DNA from: Gracilaria vermiculophylla
Lineage: Eukaryota; Rhodophyta; Florideophyceae; Gracilariales; Gracilariaceae
Direction of reading: 5' to 3'
NCBI GenBank assembly: GCA_019155205.2
Contig: JAHNZQ020000277.1
Coordinates: 838,970-902,969 of the forward strand
DNA length: 64,000 nucleotides
The position numbers and the translations under genes were made by a program. Positions within the stretch are counted from its first letter, which is position 1. The number at the start of each line of letters is the position of its first letter. Below are positions 22,467-31,727 of the stretch, one piece after another. The notes below the pieces were generated by a model that made no database searches, had not been told where the DNA came from, and was given only the letters and a program-made list of their open reading frames with translations.

Positions 22467-22600
22467 TGAAAGGGCGTTCGGCTTGACTCTGGAGAGTCCG
22501 GCGGGATGGAACCGCCGACCGTTTCTTTATTTTGTACTGTCGCTTGGAACGTGTGGACATTGTTGCACGTTCCAGTGAGCAGCCAAAATTATGTCATTCA
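22467..22600 (-). repeat. Copia-1 5' LTR (134 bp)
   Basis: Minus strand begins TGAATGACATAATTTTGG and ends CCTTTCA. It contains the inverted pair GGAACGTG...CACGTTCC, the palindrome GACTCTCCAGAGTC and an AATAAA. Immediately inside the element the sequence GTAGCGTCGCTAC forms a small palindrome where a tRNA-complementary primer site would be expected; I could not match it to a tRNA. Confidence 0.9.
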
Positions 22601-22605
22601 AAGCA

Positions 22606-23459
22606 AGAATTTTTAATCTGTGCACTGTCATGCTCTTGTGAGTGCTTGTCACCGTCATGTATTTTTGTGCCTTGCCTGTGTAAGCATTGTTGAATTTTGG
22701 CCAGCCTATGTATGTCATGCTAAAATATGATTGGGAATATTGAGTGTCTTTGTTTTGTAGTGAAGGTTCTGCTCTACCCACGTTTGCACGACTGGAATAC
22801 TGTATAAGTTGCATTAAAGGCATCTCCGAATCAATCCGAGCTAGACCTGGCGAACTTCTTAAGCCTCTCCCCAACTCTTCTTCTGCCATACTGACCCCAT
22901 TCGGGTCCCGCTATTGTGGGCAGCGTTGCGAATTTTTCATTGCTGGTACTGTGGCCATGGGTATGTATTCTACGGAGGCCGAAGCTTTGCACTATGCGTG
23001 AAGAGAGGCGTGAGCCCCCTACTCCTTACTAAGTAAGGCAGTGCATCTTTTGGCTAAATTCTTGACACCTGTAGTTCTCACAGTCCGCTATCAGGGTATA
23101 CAGCTATCCTACTGTTTTAACCATCTTCCAGACGCCACATCCTTTCTCCTACCCATTCACTGTTAGCCTTCTGGCCATGTTGTAAATACAGCCAATTTGG
23201 AGCTTCCTTTCATGCCTTTTGGTACCAATTGAAGCCACCTTTTGGATTACACCACATACATGCGCCCTACACTAATCTGCAGCCTCGAAACTATAGACCC
23301 GTCGTGCGTGCACCACGCACTGTAGTACAAAAACCTCATTGACCCTTACTTAGGTTGCACGTTTTGTATAGTTTTTGTTTAGGACATCGGGTGTTTCATT
23401 TCTTCGCAATAGCATATTTTAAACATGTTGAAAAAAGAATGTACCCATGCTTTTGTAAA
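22606..23459. other. No recognisable gene
   Basis: Only short overlapping frames. No conserved motif or repeat seen. Confidence 0.35.
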
Positions 23460-24060
23460 AAGTTCATTAGTTTATACTCCAGACTTTTATGAGTGAGTTT
23501 TCGGGCACCGGATCGATTCCATTGACGTCTTTCACCCAGCATTTGGAGCTCATATTATTTTTGACAACGTCTAAACATTTCGAGCAATCAGTTGCAAGGA
23601 CTATGTTATCTTCTAAAAGTAAAATAAATACGATAAGACTATCCATATTTGTCAAAATACTGCATTATTGGCTTGTTTCCGACGAAAATTTACTGTCCCT
23701 AAAATAGACCTAAAAGTTTGTTTCACGCTGGTGGTGCCTCTAATAAAGCTTGCAATTGTTTTTTGGCTTTCGAGGATTTTTTTTTATGTATCTGGTCAAT
23801 ATGCCCTTCAGCTTGCTGTCTATACTTTCATCAAGTTTCCATTGAAAATGCATTCTCATCGTGCATTTGATAGATCCGCATTTCTCATGTAGCGCTACTT
23901 GGAATATAGGTTTTAGAAATTCCATCTTCACAACAGATGCATAGGTTTCGTTGGAATCAATTCCTGCTCTTTGCTGGTATCGTCAATATTTAGAAAGAAA
24001 CTCAGGATAAGGTACTTTTCAAATCGTTCAAGATCATGCTTCCTTGGGAATCTAGTCTTA
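23460..24060 (-). pseudogene. Copia reverse-transcriptase remnant
   Basis: Minus-strand frames read QQRAGIDSNETYASVVKMEF and PIFQVALHEKCGSIKC (the copia VEGIDY.ETYAPVVK...LLAVALHEN block), then ENAF and RQQAEGHIDQIHKKNPRK (VYM.QPEGF region), then VFILLLEDNIVLATDCSK (the YVDDIVLATD active site, degraded to LEDN) and MSSKCWVKDVNGIDPV (FKMKDMGEL). Frameshifts separate each block. No LTRs were identified. It differs from the RTs of copia-1 and copia-2, so it is a separate lineage or a much older copy. Confidence 0.75.
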
Positions 24061-26179
24061 AGAAGTGAAAGTTCGAAGCCCTCTCAAGGCAGACAGAACT
24101 CCGCGAAGTGTGGCTGGATGTACCAAAGAGGTTTCGGGTAAATAGAGGATGAGATGGCTGTGTCTAAGCAGAGAAACACCTGAAAGGGGTTGGGGGTTTA
24201 GGGTAAATAAAGGGCGAAATAGAGAAAGACAACAAAGCGATAAAGAAGAGAATAAATGCACAATAGCGAATGTGAAACCAAGATGACCAGTATTAGAATG
24301 ACGACAATGCCTAGAATACTGTAGAATATCATGTCTAACTTAATGAATAGATACTGCTCCCCGGTGAAGCGAAATGGTTGTGAAATGCGTGCCATGCAGA
24401 GTATATCCGCGAGTAAGATGATACTCTGCAATGTGATGAAACTCAAAGCCAAACGGCATTGACTTTAACGTCTACGACAGATTGAATTCAAAATGACAGC
24501 TAATACTGAGATTCTGCTGCAATGAGGTCTGACACTGCTCTACAGTACAATGAACAAATCATTTAATGTGATCAACGCGTCTTTGGAAAGCGCCAGCACG
24601 GCAGATCGAGAAAGTGTCACGCGCCTGGTGCGCTTCGCGCGCCGACACAGTGCCGAAAAATCACGGAAATGTATCTAGAGATTACTCCAAAAGCATCATC
24701 ATATTAGTAATCGATACCTTGCTCATGTGCAATTCTTTAATATAAGAGTTTCCATCAAAACTTACCGCGCAAGCTCCTTGTCCTACACAGCGGAAATTCA
24801 AATGGGCATCAAGGATATGAGGAGCAGCACCGTAGTGGCCATGGATGCATCATGGACTAGAAGTTCATGGTAGTCGGATCGAAAAAACGGATATGGACAT
24901 ATTGGGTAGCCGACTAACCTTCTGATTGACTGCAGAAATCGCGAGTGGTTAAGACCTAAACCAGGAAGTGCTTAGATTCTACTCCAAGAAGAGAAAAAAG
25001 CTCTAGAAAAATAAAAAGTACTGCACGAAGGTCAAGTCTCACTCCAATCATTTCAAATAGTTACAATATTGTCGAGAGTATACCCGACACTGTGCTCCCT
25101 GCCGTGTGCAGGAAAATGTGAGAAGCTACTCTTACTACTTAGACTACTGTTTACTAATTAAACTGGGAGATGGCCACCATTTATGCACGCCCAATGGTAT
25201 ACTTAATTCCCTTCAGTAGACAACACTCTCCTGTCGGACGGGCCTACACGAGACATCCCAATCTTCAAGTAACAGCGTTAATTGTCGGCACATATATTTT
25301 TATCCATTACGCGGTCATTAGAATTTTTCTTTGGTATTCATCTTTAGTAAGTTTTGTCTCCACTTCGAGGGGCCTTTCCAAGTCAGTACGTATCTCTAAT
25401 TAATCTACCAGTTTTCGTCCTCGCCGTCTTTGCCTCAGACGTTTTTTTCATTGTCTCCCATCTCCTATCCGTTGCACATTTGCGTTTTCTTAATTTTTGC
25501 TGTTCATATCCATTGGCCCTTCTATTTTTCACGTTCGTATGTGTGCGGTAGTATAGTCGTTTGTCAGACCTTCGAGCCTGCATGTCTTGAGCACAGGTCT
25601 TTTGTTGCTGATTTCAAGACTTCATTCATGGCGCCAAACGGATCTGTGCCCACATGGACCGACTGTTCAACCAATTCTAACAATGCACCACCCTCAGAAT
25701 CTATCTAAATTAGGGCCTAATGGTGGGTTTACCTATAACAAAAATTTTGACAATTGTGCCCCTTCTTAGCCAACTATCTGTACAATTCGCTTCGTGAAAG
25801 CCACTTGGTACCCATATTCCACCACAGGGTTACGAAAGCAAATTCATTCCATTGCGCTTGCTGATCCTATGGTTCTTACCTTAATCGATGCCCGGACTGG
25901 CGCGTATTTGCCTGGCAGCATAAATTGCGCGCATATGGAGACTGTTCTGCCTGAATACCCGTTTCTTTCCTTTACAGTGGTTGTTTTCCCTTCCGCTTTG
26001 GATTCTCGCTCCGGTAAAAATACTGATTCACTTTCGGGCTTCATCGCTGGTTTTATATATTTTTGATAATGGTATGAATCGCCATCTACGAGTCGAGCTA
26101 TTGGGTGGAATTTCCCAACAGACCCCACGTACCGCTAGCCAAGGTAGCATATTCTTTGCTCCTCGTACGAAGGCCACGT
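24061..26179 (+). other. Mostly unclassified; decayed coding-like stretches at 25.6-26.1 kb
   Basis: 24.06-25.5 kb shows nothing recognisable. From about 25620 to 26070 the plus strand has protein-like stretches in shifting frames (FMAPNGSVPTWTDCST, DARTGAYLPGSINCAHM, LPEYPFLSFTVVVFPSALDS) that lead into the unidentified frame starting near 26180. They may be the 5' part of the same unknown gene, broken by stops and frameshifts. Confidence 0.35.
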
Positions 26180-26620
26180 AACTGAGCGCTCCACGCGTAG
26201 CGTCCATTCATTTGGTGCGCCGTCCATTCTAGCTGCTAAAGATATTCTTGGTCACGATGAATACATTATTCCTCCAAATTGTACTCTGGAGCTTACCGCT
26301 TTGGATTCATCATCTTTCAGCTCCAATTTCTTCGCGTTTCCAATGATCTGTTCTGAAGGGCTGTTACAGATCTGTGGCCAGTATGGATATAATCTTTCGG
26401 ATGAAAGGCCAGCAGTATTTGTCTTGGAGGTGTATATGTCTCTCCCAACAAATGTGTTACAAGTCTCACAGGGATTCCCATCGTCTAATATCTCAGATGT
26501 TCATTTTTTCCAGAAATGGGACTGCAAACCCGTTGCGAACATTGCCAACCACCCGTACCATTTAACGACACCAGCTGATAGACGAGTTCTCGCTCTTTCT
26601 GCCGCTTTCCATGTTAAAAG
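26180..26620 (+). pseudogene. Unidentified coding sequence, 5' part, interrupted by copia-4
   Basis: Open plus-strand frame (GAPSILAAKDILGHDEYIIP, LEVYMSLPTNVLQVSQGF, HHLTTP-like YHLTTPADRRVLALSAAF) that runs into the left LTR of copia-4 at 26621. If the element and one copy of its 5-bp target duplication are ignored, the frame continues without a stop at 29559 and ends at the TAG at 29758-29760, about 210 codons in all. Beta-rich and Pro/Tyr-rich, with no motif I recognise. It may be a host gene fragment, an unknown transposon protein or an endogenised viral structural protein. A frameshift lies near 26160-26180. Confidence 0.45.
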
Positions 26621-26911
26621 TAACGATAGCTATCGTGCTACGCTGAAGCGACTTCAGAGAACTAAGGTAGAACAGAATGCAGAGTACAAAACTCAGGCGC
26701 AAGTCGCCTTACTCGGCATTTTACAAGGAAGTGCGCAGACATTAGGGTTATGTAGCGGTTCAAGTAAAGAGTGGGTAGATGCAAGTACAATACAAAGGAT
26801 GCCAATAAGTTGCGTGGCGACCATTCAACAAGAAGGATTCAGTATGAGACGTCACAACCGTTAGACGGACGTACGCCACGACACATCAAGCAGAGTCAAT
26901 TATCATCAATA
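26621..26911 (-). repeat. Copia-4 3' LTR (291 bp)
   Basis: Direct-repeat partner of 29263-29553, same length. Minus strand begins TATTGATGATAATTGAC and ends ATCGTTA, so the termini are T...A, not TG...CA. On the plus strand it happens to be open in frame with the upstream unidentified ORF, creating a false fusion frame to 26864. Confidence 0.88.
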
Positions 26912-26925
26912 CTTTCTTCTCTTTT

Positions 26926-27387
26926 TCAGCCGTAGTTTTTCGCTGTAGGCATTGTTACCGCAATATCTTCAAACGGAATACTCAAAAGTCCAATGTAAAT
27001 TGTCAGCTGTAACGCATTGGTCAGATGACTATCCTTATTTGTGAGAGCATCGGGCACGTTTACTATTCCAGGAATACAAATGATCTTTTCAACGTTCCCT
27101 ACTTGAAATTTAAATCTTATAGACGCAACATCTCCACGCATGGATCGATCAATCAAGCTTCTTCGAGTAGATAAAGAGGTGAACAGATCTTTAGAATCCA
27201 CACACAAATAAACACGAACATCTAGAGCGAGTAGTCCTGAATAGGCATGTCTGACGAATTTCGCTTCATCAATGGCTTTGGCAGATGCAAGTATCTCAGC
27301 CGCAGGTACGCTCTTCACTGGTCTTCTTGGCTTATGAAAAATCCATGATATCGGATGATAGATGGAGTTATTCACCAATGGGCCCAC
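26926..27387 (-). pseudogene. Copia-4 RNase H
   Basis: A 153-codon frame. SIYHPISWIFHKPRRPVKSV, PAAEILASAKAIDEAKFV, VDSKDLFTSLSTRRSLIDRS, MRGDVASIRFKFQVGNVEKI, CIPGIVNVPDALTNKDSHLT and ALQLTIYIGLL match the RNase H and C-terminus of copia-2 closely. It keeps the PG.VN..D..T tail where copia-2 has a premature stop. Confidence 0.85.
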
Positions 27388-27685
27388 AAGCAGCCCAGTA
27401 AGTACGCCTAGTTGACCATTCTAATCTCTTTTGGATGCATCAGCAAACACTAGATAGTGCCGCACTAGAAGTGGTAGTCGATGCCTTCTCACACTGTTTC
27501 ACGACAGAAGCAAGTTGTTTGTGCGTCACCGCTTATAGGTAATCATCATTGGAAGATTGGTTCGAGAACAGAGTTCTATGAGGCGCAGCAGCTGCCAATG
27601 CAGAGATTCGTTGAGAATGTTCGATGCTTACGTTGCTCAGAAGCATTAAGGCAGTTAGGCATTGGAAAAGTCTATTTTTACTTGA

Positions 27686-28057
27686 CTATGAGTTGAATTT
27701 CGTAACTGCGGCAGAGAAACGGCTTTCAAAGGTCTTGAACAACTCTTTATGTGCGCAACGAATATTCAATAGAGAGTTAAATCCATCAAACGCTTCACTA
27801 ATAACTGATAAAAAGTAACGTTGATAAACTGCATCAACGATCAATTTGAATCCATCTTCGCTCTTCAGCTGCTCTTTCGTCAGTTCAGCAATAAGGTATC
27901 CAGCTTGACCATAAAGCTGTGACTTGAGCACAATAACTTGAATTTAAGGGGCAAGCTTGTTTGAGCTAATGTCTGGAAGAGAATCATGGTATTCCTTCCA
28001 CTCATACATGGTGGTCTTAAACCTTTCTTGGTTTCCTTTGCCGTCTGTCCACGGTGG
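27686..28057 (-). pseudogene. Copia-4 gag, truncated by copia-3 insertion
   Basis: Minus-strand gag pieces: IPPWTDGKGNQERFKTTMYE and SLPDISSNK (28057-27960), then LKSQLYGQAGYLIAELTKEQ (27931) and HKELFKTFESRFSAAVTKF. The same order is seen in copia-2 gag (PPWTDGKGDQEEYRN, TSQLFG, KNFESRFSSQ). The first codons before PPW were separated from this piece by the copia-3 insertion and lie at 29192-29262. Confidence 0.8.
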
Positions 28058-28184
28058 TATTGTGAATAGGTGTAGTACAGAGCTTAGGATAGACTTGAAT
28101 AAATGCAAAGTTGATTTATCTTGATGACTCGGCTTGACTTCTATCATTCATCAAACCTGGTATACAATTGTTCCTTATATACTG
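28058..28184 (-). repeat. Copia-3 3' LTR, partial (runs into gap)
   Basis: 127 bp nearly identical to 28908-29034 (one difference near 28079), ending where the run of Ns starts. The LTR border is fixed by the switch from copia-4 gag sequence at GGTGG. Confidence 0.88.
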
Positions 28185-28284
28185 NNNNNNNNNNNNNNNN
28201 NNNNNNNNNNNNNNNNNNNNNNNNNNNNNNNNNNNNNNNNNNNNNNNNNNNNNNNNNNNNNNNNNNNNNNNNNNNNNNNNNNNN
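28185..28284. other. Assembly gap (100 N)
   Basis: Exactly 100 unknown bases, a conventional placeholder for a gap of unknown length. Context predicts about 4 kb of missing copia-3 sequence: the rest of one LTR and most of pol. Confidence 0.97.
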
Positions 28285-28659
28285 TCGTTTCAACTCTTCG
28301 ATGTGCTGTTTTGCTGATTCACCCTCGTGGAGCCTTTTTGATGTAAAGCGCTCCTCCGTGTCCATTTTGTTGGCCATGCCCTTGTTTTCATAAACTTCTG
28401 CCAACGACTGCTAGGCCTCTGTACCTGTCGTGCATGACTTTACATAGACTATTTGATTATCATCAACAGATAAGCAAATATCTGTTAGTGCTTTTTCGTT
28501 TGCCATAGCATTATTTTCTTCTTCTGCCACTGCTTTCCAATAACCTTTTTTCTTAAGGTAATTTCTCATACGAAATTTCCAAGAGAAGTAATTATCTCCA
28601 TTGAGTTTTTCAATTTTAAACGTGCTTTTTTCTTCTATATCCATGTTATGGGTTGTCAA
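28285..28659 (-). pseudogene. Copia-3 gag, 5' part
   Basis: Starts at the ATG at 28659 (28644 is an alternative, MDIEEKSTF). Encodes FKIEKLNGDNYFSWKFRMRN, YLKKKGYWKAV, then SLAEVYENKGMANKMDTEER and LHEGESAKQHIEELKR, a classic copia gag (DUF4219/UBN2: L.G.NY..W...M...L, L...Y). A TAG at about 28411-28413 replaces the Trp normally seen in the AW..L motif, so the copy has at least one stop despite its near-identical LTRs. The 3' end is in the gap. Confidence 0.85.
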
Positions 28660-28892
28660 AAGTTAACGACTTTCGGATATTCCAGAGGTTCAAACAGTGT
28701 AGTGCACTCCACGTTTCACGACTGTTTGCGATTGTGCCTGATTCGGAAGGGAAAATGTTTCAAATTACGATTTCCCTTTTGTCCAATTCTTCGATTCTCG
28801 TATGACAGCGAACTTCTACGGTGTTGTTCGGGTTCGAATTTCGGAGCCGACTTTAAACTATTGTACTACCGATGGGGTTGACTTAGGCGTGG

Positions 28893-28907
28893 GCTGGGCT
28901 CATAACC
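28893..28907 (-). other. Copia-3 primer-binding site (half initiator tRNA-Met)
   Basis: The plus strand reads GCTGGGCTCATAACC, one change from the anticodon-arm sequence of eukaryotic initiator tRNA-Met (GCTGGGCCCATAACC). It directly abuts the LTR. Drosophila copia is primed by the same internal tRNA segment (a half-tRNA), not by the tRNA 3' end. Confidence 0.85.
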
Positions 28908-29191
28908 TATTGTGAATAGGTGTAGTACATAGCTTAGGATAGACTTGAATAAATGCAAAGTTGATTTATCTTGATGACTCGGCTTGACTTCTATCATTCA
29001 TCAAACCTGGTATACAATTGTTCCTTATATACTGTTCTGGTAAGGTTCTATGGCCTCCTAGACCTTCTAACAATTTCTATCACAAAGCATCTAGAACATT
29101 CTCAACAATTCTTCTATAAAATATTCTAGAACCATCTGGACTTTTCTAGTTTCTAGTTGCTTCTAGGAAGCTTCCAATGGCTTCTACAACA
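28908..29191 (-). repeat. Copia-3 5' LTR (284 bp)
   Basis: Minus strand begins TGTTGTAGAAGCC and ends CACAATA (TG...TA). It is rich in TTC/GAA triplets: three perfect inverted pairs GAACATTC (29094-29101), TTCTAGAA (29124-29131) and GAAGCTTC (29167-29174), the spacing of heat-shock elements, in what would be the U3 promoter half. Confidence 0.88.
29094..29174 (-). promoter_or_regulatory. Heat-shock-element-like cluster in copia-3 LTR
   Basis: Three 8-bp inverted GAA/TTC pairs with 2-bp spacing within 81 bp, plus several single TTCTA/TAGAA half-sites between them. HSF trimers bind alternating nGAAn units. The position near the 5' end of the LTR fits U3. The motif match is seen; function is inferred. 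Confidence 0.5.
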
Positions 29192-29262
29192 GGTGGAATT
29201 TTCGAGTGTCAAGCAAACTGTGGGCGGATTGGTAGCTAGTTAGTTGGCACTGCGCCCATAAC
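29192..29262 (-). other. Copia-4 gag start and primer-binding site
   Basis: The displaced 5' end of copia-4: the repeated GGTGG target, about 50 bp of leader/gag start, and the primer site at 29249-29262. The plus strand there reads ACTGCGCCCATAAC (12 of 14 matches to the initiator tRNA-Met anticodon arm), directly followed by the LTR at 29263. Confidence 0.75.
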
Positions 29263-29553
29263 TAATGATAGATGTCGTGTTACGCTGAAGCGACTTCAGA
29301 GAATTGTAATAGGACAGAATGCAGTGAACAAAACTCAGGCGCAAGTCGCTTGACTCGACATTTTGCAAGGAAGTGCGCAGAAAGTAGGCTTATGTAGCGG
29401 TTCAAGTAAAGAGTAGGTAGAAGCAAGTACAATACAAATGATACCAATAAGTTGCGTAACAAACATTCAACTAAAATGATTCAGTATGAGACGTCACAAC
29501 CGTTTAACGGACGTACGCCACGACACATCAAGCATAGTCAAGTATAATCAATA
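29263..29553 (-). repeat. Copia-4 5' LTR (291 bp)
   Basis: Pairs with 26621-26911. Clearly diverged (mismatches throughout, for example AATGATAGATGT against AACGATAGCTAT), so much older than copia-3. Followed by GAAAG, the target-duplication partner of AAAAG at 26616-26620. Confidence 0.88.
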
Positions 29554-29558
29554 GAAAG

Positions 29559-29760
29559 CGCACCATATCACTTTGATCACACTGGTTCTTTCGAATTTCC
29601 CTTCCTTCCTGGAATGTATCCGGGTTCAGCACGAGCGGAAATACTTACGACAATTCGTTCCAATGATACACCATGTGGTTCCATCTATCAGGATCTAAGG
29701 CCCTCTGTCTCAAATAAACAGCTTTTATCAGCCGATGCATACGATATGGTTAATAGATAG
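29559..29760 (+). pseudogene. Unidentified coding sequence, 3' part
   Basis: Directly right of the copia-4 target duplication. In the frame that continues 26180-26620 it is open for 67 codons (includes FEFPFLPGMYPGSARAEI and NDTPCGSIYQDL) and ends with TAG at 29758-29760. The continuity across a 2.9-kb insertion argues that both pieces once formed one ORF. No family recognised. Confidence 0.45.
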
Positions 29761-31727
29761 GGACATATGGGAAGACAGAACGAATGACGAGACCAGGCTG
29801 GGATAACGATGGGGGAATGTTTGCACAATGCAAACATACAAAACTGTTGCCTTTCTCTATTACGACACAAAACGTCGTCTGTCTATGTTGGTCACACATC
29901 CGAAAAGGTGGAAGAGGTAAAGCTTCATATAGTTGTTGAAAGGTCCTATTTCTTTGGTCATGACGTGCTTCGGCAGATATATTTATATTGAAAATCAATT
30001 GGTAGGCACTTTTTGGTAAATAGAAATATCAGAGTTTCTCGCTATATTTGCCCGTTGTTTCTGCTTTTTGCCCAAGGAGATGTTCCTTGATCTCATTAAT
30101 CCTTGGCGGAACTCGTCACAGTCAGCGCTATAGTTTCCAGTAGGTGGCGTTGGTTATCTGCCTTAGCACTTTGTGCATGTGATCGGTGAGAATCTCAGTA
30201 TATCCAATTTTGTCACATACACTTCCTGTATGGCCGCAGAATTTGAATCCGTGCTGGACTTTGCGCTCTACAACGATTAAATATACTGCCAGAAATGAAA
30301 TCTGTGGACCTACTACTCAGAATAGGTTGCTTGTGAGACGGCATGCTATGTTAGTAGCCATTGGCTTGAAACCAACGACGAAGACTCCACTACGTTTGAG
30401 GCTACTATTCTGCATCCGTATCCGGTAGTCGATGAATCCACGGAGGTGCTTGAGTGATATCTAGCTGCTTCGACACTGTCTATACTCGTACTTCCGACGA
30501 GCGGGTCAATCTATCCCATCGATCATGCACTGTTTACAAGTCGAGTCCTGCCGGTCTCTTGCGTTGGTCACCTCACTGCACCGGCAGCTCTTACAGATCA
30601 AATGCGTTCGCCGCCCGCACTCCAAAAAGTGGACGAACAATTGGCTGTTGAAAAAGCTTTTTGAGGTTTCCATCAGATTTGCCTCCAATACTTCAACACC
30701 ATCGACACATGGACCCAATATCGGCGATCGTGGCACAAAATAGTTATCTTCTTCAGCTGACTCCTGTTACTGGTAGGAATGAATCGGCTGTAGCACCGCA
30801 TACACTCCTGTAACTTCGGATGTGGCGACTCCATTCAGTGCTCCTGCTCCTATTGATCCCTCACTTGGGGTTTCCATTGCTCTTTTTGCTGTTTTACCTG
30901 CGGGATACCACTTAATGCCGATAATGTATGGTCTATTTTACAATCATGGGTTCATGTACCATCCACACTTTCGATTGGTGTCTTAATGAATTTCGCTCTC
31001 AAGCGCAAGTGATTTGCCCCTTAGCCGTGTAGCGCAACCTTTGAAAAAACGATCACCAGCCCCGTGGCCACGGGATATTACTTATCCCGAATATTATTCT
31101 CTGTATTCACTGCTTTACTGTGAAGTTTTTGTCTCTTGATATTATGCATTACTGTGAGTATGGTTGCTTTCTATTCGTTGTCTTCTTCTACTTTTTCTTC
31201 TTTGTTTTCGTCTTCGTTCCAGTCTTCCCTTTTTCTGGGATATTTTCGTCCCCGCTAGCGTGGAATTTTACCTCTCCTTTCCTCCGCGTCCTGGCTTTAT
31301 AGGGACTTAAACGCACCCAATAGTTGGCGCCGGTCTCAACGGCGGGTAGGGGCTATATTGTATTATGTGAGACATCCTATTTATGCCATCGAACGCAAAA
31401 TGAAACCCCATTAGTAGTTTCTTTGTCCTAAATAGTGGATTCTACAGTCGTCGGGACGGTTTCAATCTCAGATTAATCACCCAAGTTATAAGCTATGTGG
31501 TGAAGGTGTCTTCTTTCTTGATCTTCTGTGTGGTTGATGTCTCGGTATAGTGCTACCCACGTGCTTAATGATACCATGATAGCCGATGAAGGACGAGAAG
31601 CTTTTGAGACTCGATCAATCGAAACGGTGTTCTTAAAACCTCGTTTCTAGATGGTCTCTACTCTTCCGTCATATGGTATCAACTCAAAATGTCCAGATGA
31701 CTTCGGCAGCAATTTCGACGCATTGAT
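29761..31727. other. No recognisable gene
   Basis: Short frames only. A plus-strand stretch near 30770-30970 (TPVTSDVATPFSAPAP, LFAVLPAGYHLMPIMYG) looks protein-like and may belong to the same unknown coding region as 26.2-29.8 kb, but stops and frame changes prevent a call. Confidence 0.35.

Larger units (their letters stand above)
17171..22600 (-). mobile_element. Copia-1: full-length, inactive Ty1/copia element
   Basis: A 5.43-kb minus-strand element bounded by two 134-bp LTRs that end TG...CA on the minus strand. They are flanked by near-matching 5-bp sites (ACGCA at 17166-17170, AAGCA at 22601-22605). Order is gag, protease, integrase, RT, RNase H, which defines Ty1/copia. The LTRs differ at about 20 of 134 positions (~85% identity), so insertion is old. 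The coding region has many frameshifts. A purine-rich tract (GAGGGACGG on the minus strand) abuts the 3' LTR at 17305-17313. About 900 bp of leader separates the 5' LTR from gag. Confidence 0.9.
28058..29191 (-). mobile_element. Copia-3: young Ty1/copia element nested in copia-4, mostly hidden by a gap
   Basis: Minus-strand copia element inserted in the gag of copia-4 with a perfect 5-bp target duplication GGTGG (28053-28057 and 29192-29196). The right LTR (28908-29191, 284 bp) is complete. The left LTR is visible only for its first 127 bp (28058-28184) and differs there at one position, so the insertion is recent. A 100-N gap (28185-28284) replaces the rest of the left LTR and nearly all of pol. 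Next to the right LTR is an initiator-tRNA-type primer site (28893-28907), then a 230-bp leader and gag. Confidence 0.88.
26621..29553 (-). mobile_element. Copia-4: internally deleted Ty1/copia element
   Basis: Minus-strand copia element with two 291-bp LTRs (26621-26911 and 29263-29553) flanked by AAAAG and GAAAG, a 5-bp target duplication with one change. Only gag and the RNase H end remain; integrase and RT are deleted between about 27390 and 27690. Its proteins are close to those of copia-2 (gag PPWTDGKG, RNase H KRPVKSVPAAE and VDSKDLFTSLST), so the two belong to one family. Copia-3 is inserted in its gag. Minus-strand polypurine AAAAAGAGAAGAAA abuts the 3' LTR (about 26912-26925). Confidence 0.88.

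Noticed and set aside
26301..26864. A 187-codon plus-strand frame read as one protein
   Set aside because: Its second half (from 26621) is the copia-4 LTR, repeated at 29263-29553. Only the first part can belong to the unidentified ORF.
28121..28404. Frames running through the N stretch
   Set aside because: They span an assembly gap of unknown length, so the reading frame across it is meaningless. Only the gag part right of the gap is supported.
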